The translations under genes were made by a program, and so were the position numbers. Shown here in pieces: positions 45,489-54,980 of a DNA stretch of 64,000 nucleotides. Origin of the DNA: CF-39 sp035651155 (GTDB lineage Bacteria; Chloroflexota; Limnocylindria; P2-11E); the NCBI GenBank assembly GCA_035651155.1, contig DASRGG010000025.1:62001-126000 (forward strand), in the 5' to 3' direction. The stretch's first letter is position 1. The number at the start of each line of letters is the position of its first letter. Below the pieces are notes generated by a model. It was not told the origin of the DNA. It ran no database searches and saw only the letters and a program-made list of their open reading frames with translations.

Positions 45489-46862
45489 ATGGCGTCTGAG
45501 TTCCGGCTTCTGGCGGCGACCGGCATGGTCGGTACGGGCTTTCCCGAGGAGTCGCTCCTGCGAGGCCTGGACATGAAGCCGGACATGATCGGGGTCGACG
45601 CTGGATCGACCGACTCCGGTCCGAACGATCTCGCGACCGGGTCATGCCGCTATCCCGAGGCCTCCTACCGGCGCGATCTCGGTCTGCTGCTCCCGGCCGC
45701 CCTTAGGGCCGGCATCCCCCTGATCATCGGCTCGGCCGGCGGTGCGGGAGGTGACGCCAACGTCGACTGGGCCAGGAGGATCGTCGAGAACATCGCGCGA
45801 GAGAAGGGCCTCAAGTTCCGGCTCGCCGTCATCTACTCAGGGCAGGACAAGCAGTACCTGCGTCAACGTCTCGCCGAGGGCAGGATCCAAGTGCTTCCGA
45901 GCGGCCCGCCCATCGATGAGGCCGTGATCGATCGCAGTCTCGTGATCGTCGGGATGATGGGGTGCGAACCGATCCAGGCAGCGCTACGCGCGGGTGCGAA
46001 CGTGGTCCTCGCCGGCCGCGCGAGCGACACGTCGATCTTCGCCGCGCTCCCGCTCATGCGTGGCGCACCCGCGGGCCCTGTGTGGCACGCAGCCAAGATC
46101 CTGGAGTGCGGGGCCGCGGCGGTCGAGTACCGGCCGTCGCCCGACTCGATGTTCGCGACGATCGTGGGTGATGGGTTCGTCGTCGAGGCGCCGAACCCGA
46201 AGCTTCGCTGCACGCCTGTCAGCGTCGCGGCGCACAGCCTGTACGAGAACGGCGACCCGTTCCGGATCATCGAGCCCGCCGGGACGCTGGACACGACGCT
46301 CGCCCGCTACGAGCTGGTCGGCGACCGCGCGGTGCGCGTCACGGGGAGCCGCTTCGTCGAAGCCGATCGCTACACCGTGAAGCTCGAAGGCGCTGAGCTC
46401 GCGGGCTATCAGACGATCGTCGTCGCCGGCGTTCGCGATTCCACCGTGCTCGACGAGCTCGACGCGTACCTCGCGTCGTGCCGCGCGAACATCGAGATGC
46501 GCGTCAAGCGCTCGTTCCCCGACCTCGCGCCGTCGCAGTGGTCGCTGAACTACCGCGTCTACGGACGGAACGGGACGATGGGCGCGCTCGAGCCACGGAA
46601 GGACGCGATCGGCCACGAGGTCGGCCTGATCATCGAAGCGACCGCGCGCGATCAGAAGACCGCGAACGGGATCGCTTCCATCGCGAGACACCAGACGCTC
46701 CACGAGCCAGTGAAGCGCTGGGCGGGCCTCGTGAGCAACATCGGACTGCCCTACGGGTCGTCGGACCTAGTCCGTGGTGCCGTCTATCACTTCAACATGC
46801 ACGCGGTCGTCCAGCCGGACTCCCCGACGGAGATGTTCCGCCACGTGACCGTCGATCTCTAG
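45489..46862 (+). CDS. AtuA-like (DUF1446) protein
   Basis: 457 residues from ATG 45489. DUF1446/AtuA features: GMVGTGFPEESLLRGL, MIGVDAGSTDSGPNDLATGS near the N-terminus, IPLIIGSAGGAGGDANVDW and later NGTMGALEPRKDAIGHEVGLIIEATARDQ. AtuA of Pseudomonas belongs to acyclic-terpene utilisation, but many homologues sit with tricarboxylate transporters and the exact reaction is not known. First gene of an operon with a DUF4387 partner and a TctBAC transporter, under a divergent IclR regulator. Confidence 0.85.
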   Translation: MASEFRLLAATGMVGTGFPEESLLRGLDMKPDMIGVDAGSTDSGPNDLATGSCRYPEASYRRDLGLLLPAALRAGIPLIIGSAGGAGGDANVDWARRIVENIAREKGLKFRLAVIYSGQDKQYLRQRLAEGRIQVLPSGPPIDEAVIDRSLVIVGMMGCEPIQAALRAGANVVLAGRASDTSIFAALPLMRGAPAGPVWHAAKILECGAAAVEYRPSPDSMFATIVGDGFVVEAPNPKLRCTPVSVAAHSLYENGDPFRIIEPAGTLDTTLARYELVGDRAVRVTGSRFVEADRYTVKLEGAELAGYQTIVVAGVRDSTVLDELDAYLASCRANIEMRVKRSFPDLAPSQWSLNYRVYGRNGTMGALEPRKDAIGHEVGLIIEATARDQKTANGIASIARHQTLHEPVKRWAGLVSNIGLPYGSSDLVRGAVYHFNMHAVVQPDSPTEMFRHVTVDL

Positions 46863-46866
46863 ACGA

Positions 46867-47256
46867 ATGGAAGGGATGGTGACACCCGTGGTGAAGCTCG
46901 GAGACCTGGCTCGCCTCATCCGCAGCAAGAACGCCGGACCGTTCGAGCTCACGTTCGACATCATGTTCGAGAACCGCGACCTGTACGAGAAGGTAAAGAA
47001 GACCGGCGTGATCAACGCCAAGCTCTTCTCCGGCCTCTATTCGACGCCCATCGAGCTGGTGCGGGTCTACGAATACGACCCGGCCTTCGCCTACAAGATC
47101 ACCATCCCGCGGCCCATCGTGAGCGGCGCGATCGGCGACAGCGACGTGCACGGCGGCCAGCAGTTCGGACCACTCGTAGAGCTCGAGGTACCGGTCGACG
47201 ATGCAGCCCGCCCGAAGGCCTCCAGCACGCCGGCCCACTCGAAGGCGTGGAGATAG
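46867..47256 (+). CDS. DUF4387 AtuA-partner protein
   Basis: 129 residues, starting 5 bases after the AtuA gene. KLGDLARLIRSKNAGPFELTFDIMFENRDLYEKVKKTGVI and YEYDPAFAYKITIPRPIVSGAIGDSDVHGGQQ are the DUF4387 signature, a domain normally fused to or next to AtuA. It is probably a subunit of the same enzyme. The last 20 residues run beyond the domain and overlap the start of tctB by 10 bases, so translation is coupled. Confidence 0.85.
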   Translation: MEGMVTPVVKLGDLARLIRSKNAGPFELTFDIMFENRDLYEKVKKTGVINAKLFSGLYSTPIELVRVYEYDPAFAYKITIPRPIVSGAIGDSDVHGGQQFGPLVELEVPVDDAARPKASSTPAHSKAWR

Positions 47257-47768
47257 CGAGCGTCTTGATGCCTCCGGGGCAGGCGAATGAGGCGAGGGCG
47301 CTGAACACCGTCGTCGCCGGGATCTTCATCGTGCTCGGTCTCGCAGCGGCGTTCGAGGCGACCAAGATGCGCTACTACAGCAGCCTCGGACCGGGCCCAG
47401 GCTTCTTCCCGCTCTGGCTCGGCGGCGCGCTCGCGCTGTTCTCGTTCTTGTGGCTCGTGCAGATCCGTCTCGCCTCATCCGCGGACGGCACCTCGGGCCT
47501 GCGGCCAGGCCGCGCCGGCGCGCTGCGCATCGCGGCGGTGCTCGGCTCGCTCGCGTTCGTAGCCTTCACCATCGAGCTGATCGGATTCCGTCTCGCGATG
47601 TTCGCGATGCTCGGATTCGTTCTGCTCACGCTTGGCCGGCAGCGCCTCCTTGTCACGCTCGTGGTCGCGGCCGCGGGAAGCTTCGGCGCCTACTACGTCA
47701 TGGGCGGTTGGCTCGGCGTGTCGCTGCCGAACGCGACGCTGCCCTGGCTCGCGGACCTCGGTCTGTAG
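47247..47768 (+). CDS. tctB: Tripartite tricarboxylate transporter small membrane subunit TctB
   Basis: 173 residues from GTG 47247 with about four hydrophobic helices (VVAGIFIVLGLAAAF, GFFPLWLGGALALFSFLWLV, FRLAMFAMLGFVLLTL, LVTLVVAAAGSFGAYYVM). The segment YYSSLGPGPGFFPLWLGG is the TctB hallmark (GPGxFP). It is the small membrane component of a secondary transporter driven by an ion gradient. Gene order B-A-C behind the AtuA pair. Confidence 0.88.
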   Translation: MEIASVLMPPGQANEARALNTVVAGIFIVLGLAAAFEATKMRYYSSLGPGPGFFPLWLGGALALFSFLWLVQIRLASSADGTSGLRPGRAGALRIAAVLGSLAFVAFTIELIGFRLAMFAMLGFVLLTLGRQRLLVTLVVAAAGSFGAYYVMGGWLGVSLPNATLPWLADLGL

Positions 47769-47782
47769 GAGCGGCGCGAGGG

Positions 47783-49291
47783 ATGGAAGCACTCGAGCTC
47801 CTGCGAAACGGGTTCGCGGTCGCGATCGAGCCGCAGAACCTGCTGTTCGCGTTCATCGGCTGCGCGCTGGGCACGGCCGTGGGTGTGTTGCCGGGCATCG
47901 GCTCGGCGGCCGCGATCGCGATCCTCCTGCCGGTCACGTTCAACCTGGCGCCGACGCCGGCGATCATCATGCTCGCCGCGATCTTCTACGGAACGAATTA
48001 CGGCGGCACGATCACCAGCGTCCTCATGAACATGCCCGGCGAGGCGGCGTCAGTCGTGACGTGCATGGACGGGTACGAGATGGCGAAGCGGGGCCGCGCC
48101 GGCGCCGCGCTCGCCATCGCGGCGATCGGCTCCTTCATCGGCGGCACCGTCGCGACGATCGGCCTCGTGCTGTCCGCGGAGCTGCTCACGCGCTCGGCCC
48201 TGCAGGTCGGCGCGCCGGAGTACTTCGCGCTGCTCGTCCTTGGGATGGCGCTGCTGACCGGCCTCGCGAGCAAGTCGTTCCTAAAGAGCGTGATGATGGC
48301 CGTCCTCGGTCTGCTGCTGGCCACCGTGGGCATGGATCCCACCGCGGGCTCGCCGCGCTTCACCTTCGGACGCCTCGAGCTCCTCGACGGGCTCAGCTTC
48401 GTACCCGTGGTCATGGGTCTCTTCGGCATCGGCGAGATCCTGATCAACCTCGAGGTACAGGGGCGGAGCGTCTTCCAGAAGCGACTCGGATCGCTGTTGC
48501 TGACGCGCGATGACATACGGCAGTCTGTCGGCCCCATCACGCGCGGCACGCTCGTCGGCTTCGTCCTCGGGCTCATCCCCGGCGCGACGTCGGTTATCGC
48601 GTCGTTCCTCTCGTACAGCCTTGAGACGAAGGTGTCGAGGACACCTGAGCGCTTCGGCAAGGGCGCCATCGAAGGTGTCGCCGCTCCAGAGACCGCGAAC
48701 AACTCCTTCGTGAACGCGAATTTCATCCCGCTGTTCGCGCTCGGCATCCCGGGGACCGCGTCGGTCGCGATGATCATGGGCGGCATGATGGCCAACGGCC
48801 TCGTGCCGGGGCCGTTCCTCTATCGAGACCACGCCGACTTCGTTTGGGCCGTCATCGCCAGCATGTACATCGGGAACGTGATCCTGCTGATCCTTAACCT
48901 GCCGCTCGTCGGCCTTTGGGTCAAGCTCCTCGACGTTCCGTATTCGATCCTGTTCGCGGCCATCCTCGGTTTCACGACGCTCGGCGCGTATGCGGTCAGC
49001 AACAGCCCGTTCGACATCTTCGTGATGCTCGTCTTCGGCTTCCTGGGTTACGCCTTCAAGAAGCTCGAGTTCCCGATCGCGCCCCTCGTGCTGACGCTGA
49101 TTCTCGGCCCGCTCATGGAGCGGAACCTTCGCAAGTCGCTCGAGATGGGTGGCGGTGACTTCACGATCCTCTTCGACCGCCCCCTCTCGCTCGCCGTGCT
49201 CCTTATCGCCGCCGCCCTCGCGCTGCTGCCCTTATTGCGGCCCTTGTGGGGCCGAGTGGAGGTGCTTCGTAGTGGTCAGGAGACTTCGTGA
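47783..49291 (+). CDS. tctA: Tripartite tricarboxylate transporter large membrane subunit TctA
   Basis: 502 residues from ATG 47783. About twelve TM helices, with GTAVGVLPGIGSAAAIAILLPVTFNL (the TctA N-terminal motif), YGTNYGGTITSVLMNMPGEAASVVTC and the repeated half VGFVLGLIPGATSVIASFLSYSLE plus FALGIPGTASVAMIMGG. The two G-rich repeats form the substrate pathway. It moves a carboxylate delivered by the binding protein TctC encoded next. Confidence 0.95.
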   Translation: MEALELLRNGFAVAIEPQNLLFAFIGCALGTAVGVLPGIGSAAAIAILLPVTFNLAPTPAIIMLAAIFYGTNYGGTITSVLMNMPGEAASVVTCMDGYEMAKRGRAGAALAIAAIGSFIGGTVATIGLVLSAELLTRSALQVGAPEYFALLVLGMALLTGLASKSFLKSVMMAVLGLLLATVGMDPTAGSPRFTFGRLELLDGLSFVPVVMGLFGIGEILINLEVQGRSVFQKRLGSLLLTRDDIRQSVGPITRGTLVGFVLGLIPGATSVIASFLSYSLETKVSRTPERFGKGAIEGVAAPETANNSFVNANFIPLFALGIPGTASVAMIMGGMMANGLVPGPFLYRDHADFVWAVIASMYIGNVILLILNLPLVGLWVKLLDVPYSILFAAILGFTTLGAYAVSNSPFDIFVMLVFGFLGYAFKKLEFPIAPLVLTLILGPLMERNLRKSLEMGGGDFTILFDRPLSLAVLLIAAALALLPLLRPLWGRVEVLRSGQETS

Positions 49292-49316
49292 CGAAATAGG
49301 AAAGGGTGGAAGTGTC

Positions 49317-50339
49317 ATGAGAAACCCTCTGCGTCGATCGCTCGGTCTCGTCGCGGCGGTCGTGATCGCCGCCTGCGGTGGTGCGGCACCAGCTGGGTCC
49401 GCACCGTCGGCATCCGTCACGGCGTCCGCCGCGCCCAAGGCGGCGTGGCCGGCGCCGGGCAAGACGATCAGCTTGATCGTCCCGTACGACGCGGGCGGCG
49501 CCGGCGATGTCGGCGCGCGCCTCCTCGCGCCATACCTCGAGAAGGAGCTCGGCACGATGGTCGAGGTGGTGAACAAGCCGGGCGCGGGTTCCCAGATCGG
49601 GGTGACCGAGCTGTCTCGCGCGAAGCCGGACGGCTACACCATCGGCTTCACGCACCTGCCAGCCACGATCGCCGTCTATCTCGACCCCGAGCGCCAGGCC
49701 GCGTTCAACCGCGCCAGCCTGCAGCCGATCGCGATGTACGTCGTCGATCCGAACGCCATCGCGGTGAAGGGCAACAGCCCGTACAAGGCGCTCAAGGATC
49801 TCGTCGACGCGGCGAAGGCCAATCCCGGCAAGGTGACCCTCGGCGACAGCGGCATCCTCAGCGACGGTCACATCACCACGCTCCTCCTGCAGGAGCAGAC
49901 CGGGGCGAAGTTCGCGGTCGTCCACGGCGCGGGAGGCGCGAAGGGCATCGCCGATCTGCTCGGCGGCCACGTGCAGGCGCAGAACGTCAATCTGAGCGGC
50001 AGCAACATCGATCTCGCGAAGAGCGGCGAGATCCGCCTGCTCGGGATCTTCGACGACTCGACCAACCCGAACTATCCGGGCGTGACGACCGCGACCAGCC
50101 AGGGCTACAAGATCTCGGTCGCGACGTCGCGAGCGATCTCGGCGCCGGCCGGCACACCCAAGGACGTCGTGACCATCCTGTCGAACGCGATCAAGCGCGC
50201 GATGGCGGCGCCGGAGTTCACCGCGAAGGCGGCGTCGTCAGGCCTGAGCCTGCGCTACATGGATCCAACGCAGCTCGAGGCGTACTGGACCGACCTCGAG
50301 ACGCGCGTGAAGCCGCTCATCGATCTGGCCAAGAAGTAA
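49317..50339 (+). CDS. tctC: Tripartite tricarboxylate transporter substrate-binding lipoprotein TctC
   Basis: 340 residues from ATG 49317. A lipoprotein signal peptide ends at VVIAACGG (Cys about residue 20), so the protein is tethered outside the membrane. The binding domain has ISLIVPYDAGGAGDVGARLLAPYLEKELG and VEVVNKPGAGSQIGVTELSRAKPDGYTIGF, the TctC (Bug) family motifs that close over a carboxylate. The ligand is unknown; association with AtuA-type enzymes suggests a branched or terpenoid-derived acid. Confidence 0.93.
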   Translation: MRNPLRRSLGLVAAVVIAACGGAAPAGSAPSASVTASAAPKAAWPAPGKTISLIVPYDAGGAGDVGARLLAPYLEKELGTMVEVVNKPGAGSQIGVTELSRAKPDGYTIGFTHLPATIAVYLDPERQAAFNRASLQPIAMYVVDPNAIAVKGNSPYKALKDLVDAAKANPGKVTLGDSGILSDGHITTLLLQEQTGAKFAVVHGAGGAKGIADLLGGHVQAQNVNLSGSNIDLAKSGEIRLLGIFDDSTNPNYPGVTTATSQGYKISVATSRAISAPAGTPKDVVTILSNAIKRAMAAPEFTAKAASSGLSLRYMDPTQLEAYWTDLETRVKPLIDLAKK

Positions 50340-50349
50340 GAAGGAGTCG

Positions 50350-51975
50350 TTACCCCGCGATGGCCTTCTCCGCGAGCGACGTGGGCAGCATGCCCGCGCC
50401 GGCGATGGCGTCGTGGAACGCTCGGAGCGCGGGGCGGTCGTTCGCCCCGCGCCGGGCGAGCCACCGCGTGCGGATATCGACGATTTCGAGCATCCCGGTC
50501 AGGTAGCTCGAGGCTTGCGTCGGCCACGTGCAATAGCGCCCCACCTCCGCGCGTGCGTTCGGCTCGGTCAGGTTCCCGCGCTCGACCATGTAGCGCACCG
50601 CGTCGTCGAACGTCATCTCGCCCAGGTGCAGGCTCGTGTCGACGACGATGCGCGCCGCGCGGAAGATGGTCGCCTCGAACTGGTAGAGAAGGTGCGTGGG
50701 GTCCGTGAAGAAGCCCTGCTCGCGCATGACGCGCTCCGCATACAGCGCCCAGCCCTCGTTGAAGTACGGCGTGCCGAAGATGCGGCGCACGTGCGAGGGG
50801 TTCGCCTTGGCCATGACGAGATGCCAGTGGTGCCCGGGATACGCCTCGTGCACCGCGGTCGTCGGGATGCCCGCGCTGCAGTTGCCCTCGAGCCGCTTCT
50901 GCACCTCCTCGGGCGATGTGCCGTCGGGCGGATAGGGCACGAAGAAGTGTCCGTGCAGGGTGTCCTTGAACGCGGGCGGGCGCTGGTACGAGGCGACCGC
51001 GAGGATCGGCCGCTGGAACGGCGGGGACGGCTCGACGGTGCACTGCTCGCCCTTCGGCAGCGTGACGAGCCCCGTATCGCGGAGGAAGGAGCGCGCGCGC
51101 TCCGTCCACCCCGCGTATTCCTCGCGCATGCCCTCCGGCGTCGGCGCGTGGATCTTGTTCAGCCGGTCGCAGGTCTCCCGCCAGGTGCCACCGTCGATCT
51201 CCTTCGCGATGCGGTCGGCCTCGACGGAGAGGCGATCCCACTGCTCGCGTCCGCGCTCGCGGAGCTCGCGGGCCCCGAAGGGCAAGAGCTCCTTCTCACG
51301 CAGCATCGCGGTGTAGAGCTCCTCGCCGATCGCGTAGTCGCCCCTCGCGTCGGCGCGATGGGACTCGAGATATGACGCGAACTCGTCGAAGGCGCGGCCC
51401 GCGGCCGCGCCGGCCTCGGCGAGCTTGGTCTTCGCCGCGGCGTCGGTGACCTCGGCGGGCACGAGCTCGCGCGCGTAGCGCGCCGCGGCCTTCGCCTGAG
51501 CGATCGCGCGTTCGAGGTAGACGCGCGGGGTCTTTGGCAGATCGAGGTTCGCGATCCCGTCGGCGATATTGCGCGGGACCTGCGCGAGCCGCGCGGCGGC
51601 GGCGTCGGCGAGCTCGCGTTCCGGACGGAGGCGATGCAGGAAGAGCGAGAAGACCCCATTCAGTCCGGGATGGAGGTAGGTCGCGGGCTGGCGGCGCCAC
51701 GACTCCAGCGGGACCGCGAGCTCGCGCCCGCGCAGCACCGAGACGAGCAGGTCGCGATCGATGCGCTCCGCCGGCGAGAGGTCGGTATCCGCGACGGCGC
51801 GGAATCGCGCGAGCCAGGACGCGTCGCGCTCGATGCGCCACCGGAAGCGCTCAGCCGTGGTGATGTCCAGCTTGTCGTCGTATTCGGTGAGCCCGAGGCT
51901 CGACGCGAGCGTGGGCGAGTCCTCGTACCCCTCCTTCAGGAACGCGTCGACGAGCTGACCGAACGATGACGCCAC
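50350..51975 (-). CDS. DUF885 family metallopeptidase-like protein
   Basis: 541 residues from GTG 51975. DUF885 proteins are gluzincin-like; the zinc motif here is HEAYPGHHWHL (about residue 375), with the downstream GTPYFNEGWALYAERVM carrying the third ligand Glu. There is no signal peptide, so it is probably cytosolic. It likely hydrolyses peptides or an unusual amide; the substrate is unknown. It converges on the tctC gene with a 10-base gap. The opposite-strand ligD gene starts 39 bases from its start codon, a divergent pair. Confidence 0.85.
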   Translation of the reverse strand: MASSFGQLVDAFLKEGYEDSPTLASSLGLTEYDDKLDITTAERFRWRIERDASWLARFRAVADTDLSPAERIDRDLLVSVLRGRELAVPLESWRRQPATYLHPGLNGVFSLFLHRLRPERELADAAAARLAQVPRNIADGIANLDLPKTPRVYLERAIAQAKAAARYARELVPAEVTDAAAKTKLAEAGAAAGRAFDEFASYLESHRADARGDYAIGEELYTAMLREKELLPFGARELRERGREQWDRLSVEADRIAKEIDGGTWRETCDRLNKIHAPTPEGMREEYAGWTERARSFLRDTGLVTLPKGEQCTVEPSPPFQRPILAVASYQRPPAFKDTLHGHFFVPYPPDGTSPEEVQKRLEGNCSAGIPTTAVHEAYPGHHWHLVMAKANPSHVRRIFGTPYFNEGWALYAERVMREQGFFTDPTHLLYQFEATIFRAARIVVDTSLHLGEMTFDDAVRYMVERGNLTEPNARAEVGRYCTWPTQASSYLTGMLEIVDIRTRWLARRGANDRPALRAFHDAIAGAGMLPTSLAEKAIAG

Positions 51976-52013
51976 CGACGCACCTCCGGGACAATGACGT
52001 GAGGGAGTAGAGC

Positions 52014-54425
52014 CTGAGCCTCACCGAGTACCAGCGCAAACGCGATTTCAGACGGACGCCCGAGCCGAAGGGGACGCCGCCACAGGCGACGCCGTCGCGC
52101 CGCTATGTCGTGCACCGCCATCACGCCACCCGCCTGCACTGGGACGTGCGCCTGGAGATGCGCGGCGTCCTCGCGTCGTGGGCGGTGCCGCAGGGCCCGC
52201 CCCTCGAGGGAGGGAAGCGGCGCCTCGCCGTACACACCGAGGATCACCCGCTCGAGTACCTCACGTTCCACGGCGTCATCCCCGACGGCTACGGCGCCGG
52301 GACGATGACGATCTGGGACGAAGGCACCTACGACCTCCTGAAGGACAGCCCGAACGAGTACAAGGTGCGCTTCCACGGAAGGCGACTCGAGGGCGAGTGG
52401 GTCCTCGTGCAGACGAAGCAGAACGAGGGTCGCGACTGGCTGATGATCAAGCACGGGCCAGCCGCGACGGACCATCCGCTCGACGCGAAGATCGAGCCGA
52501 TGCTCGCGATCGGCGCCGACGCGCCGTTCGATTCGCCGGAGTTCGCGTTCGAGCCGAAGTGGGACGGCGTGCGCACGCTCGCGTTCGTGGATGGCGGCGT
52601 CGTGCGCCTGCAGACCCGCAACCTGCTCGACCGCACCGCGCAGTACCCCGAGGCGCATCAGATCGCGGAGGCGCTCACCGGCGCCTACCAGGCCATCGTC
52701 GACGGAGAGATCGTCGCGCTCGACGAGAAGGGGGTGCCGTCGTTCCAGCGCCTCCAGCCCCGCATGCACGTGCGCGACGAGGCGACGGTGAAGAAGCTGC
52801 GACGGACGACGCCCGTCGTGTACGAGGTCTTCGACATCCTTTCGGTCGACGGGAAGGACGTGACCAGGCGGCCCCTGCGCGAGCGGCAGAAGCTCCTCGA
52901 TGAGGTGCTCACGCCGATGGGCGCGATCCGCCGTTCGGAGCAGTTCGTCGGCAGCGGCGTCGCGCTCTACGACGCTGTGAAGGAGCAGGGCCTCGAGGGG
53001 ATCGTCGCCAAGCGCCTCGACTCGCCGTATACGACGGGGCGTTCCGCGGCGTGGGTGAAGATCAAGGCGTTCCGCACGATGGAGTGCGTCGTCGGTGGAT
53101 GGACGGCCGGGCAGGGCGGGCGCGCCGCGACGCTCGGCGCGCTGCTGCTCGGCGTGTACCGCGATGGGGAGCTCATGCCGGTCGGACACGTCGGGACGGG
53201 GTTCGACGAGCGCACGCTGAAGGAGCTGCTCGGCCTGCTGCGCGAGCGCGAGGCGCCGCGGTCGCCCTTCGCGGTCGAGCCGCGCGTCAATCAGGCCGCG
53301 CGCTGGTGTCTCCCCGAGCTCGTGTGCGAGGTGGAGTACAGCGAGCTCACGCGTGAGGGCACCCTCCGCCATCCGACCTACCGCGGCCTCCGCGCCGACG
53401 TGTCGCCGCACGAGTGCACCGGCGAGGAGCGGCGCGAGCCGACGAAGATCGCGCTCCGCGCGGCGGCGCGCGCGGCGAGCGAGGGCGATGGCGCCGCGCT
53501 CGCGCCGAAGGGAACGCGCGTGCCGGCGACGCTCACGATCGACGGGCACACCATCCGCCTCACGAACCTCGAGAAGGTGCTCTTCCCGGAGGACGGCTAC
53601 ACGAAGGCCGATCTCATCCGCTACTACACCGAGGTCTCCCCGTTCCTCATCCCGTGGGTCCGCGACCGTCCGCTTACGCTGAAGCTGTTCCCGGACGGGG
53701 TCGCGAGCGCGCACTTCTATCAAAAGCACAAGCCCGACTTCACGCCGCGCTGGATCCACACCTGGGTCGACAAGGAGGCCGAGCGCGATGGCGGGATCGA
53801 CTACGTCCTCGGGAACGACCTCGCGACCCTGGTGTGGCTCGCGAACTACACCGCCATCGAGATCCATCCTTGGCTCTCGCGCGTCGACGATCCCGATCAT
53901 CCCGACTTCGCGATCATCGACCTCGATCCGTCGAAGGGCGCGACCTGGGACGACGTGAAGGAGACCGCGTCCGTCGTGCACGACGTGCTCGACGACATGG
54001 GCCTCGTGGGATTTCCGAAGACCACCGGCTCGCGCGGGATCCACATCCTCGTGCCGATTGCGCGGAAGTACACCTTCGACGAGTCGCGCGGATTCGTGTT
54101 CGAGGTGGGCAGGGCCGCGCGCGAGCGGAAGCCGAAGCTCGTGACGCTCGAGACCGTGAAGGATCGGCGGCGCGGCGTGTACATCGATTACCTGCAGAAC
54201 GTCCGCGGGAAGACCACCGCGGGCCCGTACAGCGTCCGGCCCATCCGGCGCGCGCCGGTGTCCGCGCCGCTCGAGTGGGACGAGATCCCCGCGCTCGGCA
54301 GGCCCGACGCGTTCACGATCGCGAACATGGGCGAGCGTCTCGCCGCGACGGGCGACCTCCTCGCTCCCTCGCTGAGGCTCGCGCAGAAGCTCCCACGCCC
54401 CGCGAAGGCCGCGGAGAAGCGATGA
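52014..54425 (+). CDS. ligD: Multifunctional DNA ligase D (3'-phosphoesterase, ligase, polymerase)
   Basis: 803 residues if started at CTG 52014, which has GAGGGAG 6 bases upstream and gives the full N-terminus SLTEYQRKRDFRRTPEP then RRYVVHRHHATRLHWDVRLEM. The next start, GTG 52110, would cut into the phosphoesterase domain. Order: phosphoesterase (about 1-150), ligase with catalytic Lys about 182 in EPKWDGVR and EGIVAKR, then polymerase from about 505 (RLTNLEKVLFPEDGYTKADLI, IIDLDPSKG with the metal-binding D-x-D). The order PE-LIG-POL is the Pseudomonas type. Repairs double-strand breaks with Ku (43647). Confidence 0.93.
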   Translation: MSLTEYQRKRDFRRTPEPKGTPPQATPSRRYVVHRHHATRLHWDVRLEMRGVLASWAVPQGPPLEGGKRRLAVHTEDHPLEYLTFHGVIPDGYGAGTMTIWDEGTYDLLKDSPNEYKVRFHGRRLEGEWVLVQTKQNEGRDWLMIKHGPAATDHPLDAKIEPMLAIGADAPFDSPEFAFEPKWDGVRTLAFVDGGVVRLQTRNLLDRTAQYPEAHQIAEALTGAYQAIVDGEIVALDEKGVPSFQRLQPRMHVRDEATVKKLRRTTPVVYEVFDILSVDGKDVTRRPLRERQKLLDEVLTPMGAIRRSEQFVGSGVALYDAVKEQGLEGIVAKRLDSPYTTGRSAAWVKIKAFRTMECVVGGWTAGQGGRAATLGALLLGVYRDGELMPVGHVGTGFDERTLKELLGLLREREAPRSPFAVEPRVNQAARWCLPELVCEVEYSELTREGTLRHPTYRGLRADVSPHECTGEERREPTKIALRAAARAASEGDGAALAPKGTRVPATLTIDGHTIRLTNLEKVLFPEDGYTKADLIRYYTEVSPFLIPWVRDRPLTLKLFPDGVASAHFYQKHKPDFTPRWIHTWVDKEAERDGGIDYVLGNDLATLVWLANYTAIEIHPWLSRVDDPDHPDFAIIDLDPSKGATWDDVKETASVVHDVLDDMGLVGFPKTTGSRGIHILVPIARKYTFDESRGFVFEVGRAARERKPKLVTLETVKDRRRGVYIDYLQNVRGKTTAGPYSVRPIRRAPVSAPLEWDEIPALGRPDAFTIANMGERLAATGDLLAPSLRLAQKLPRPAKAAEKR

Positions 54426-54967
54426 CCCGAGCCGCGGTGCTCGCGCCCGGGTACGCCGGCGGCGCGACGCAGCCCGTCCTGCGCGCGCTCGCGAAGGCGC
54501 TGGCCGCGTACGGCATCGAGGCGCTGCCGATGGAGTTCGGCACGCGCGGCCGTCGCCCGAGCCGCGACTACGCGGCCGAGCTCGCGGACCTGCGCGTGGC
54601 GCGCGACGAGCTGCGCGCGTCGCACCGGCTCGTCGCGCTCGTCGGCCGGAGCTTCGGCGGTCGCATGTGCGCGCTGCTCGCGTCGGAGGAGCCGCCCGAC
54701 GCGCTCGCCATCGTCGGTCACCCCATCGCCCCGCGCGATCGTCCGCGACCGCGGGACGAGGCGGCGCTGCAGGGAATCCGCTGCCGCACGCTCGTGGTGC
54801 AGGGCGCGCGCGACGAGCTCGGCCCCGTCGCGGTGCTCGAGCGCATCGCCGCGCAGAACCCGCTCATCGACCTCGTGGTCATCCCGGACGCCGGTCACGA
54901 CCTCGGCGCGCGTGAGCGTGAGGCCGTGGAGCACGTCGCGCGCTGGTTGGACGCGGCGCTGCGCTGA
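54422..54967 (+). CDS. Alpha/beta hydrolase (KANL3/Tex30-like)
   Basis: 181 residues, overlapping ligD by 4 bases (ATGA). AAVLAPGYAGG at the start, nucleophile elbow ALVGRSFGGRM (G-x-S-x-G), acid region VVQGARDELGP and final His in VVIPDAGHDL give a complete catalytic triad. The small dienelactone-hydrolase-like size fits the KANL3/Tex30 group. The substrate is unknown. Coupling with ligD probably reflects shared transcription only. Confidence 0.75.
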   Translation: MTRAAVLAPGYAGGATQPVLRALAKALAAYGIEALPMEFGTRGRRPSRDYAAELADLRVARDELRASHRLVALVGRSFGGRMCALLASEEPPDALAIVGHPIAPRDRPRPRDEAALQGIRCRTLVVQGARDELGPVAVLERIAAQNPLIDLVVIPDAGHDLGAREREAVEHVARWLDAALR

Positions 54968-54980
54968 TCCTCCGGCGCTC

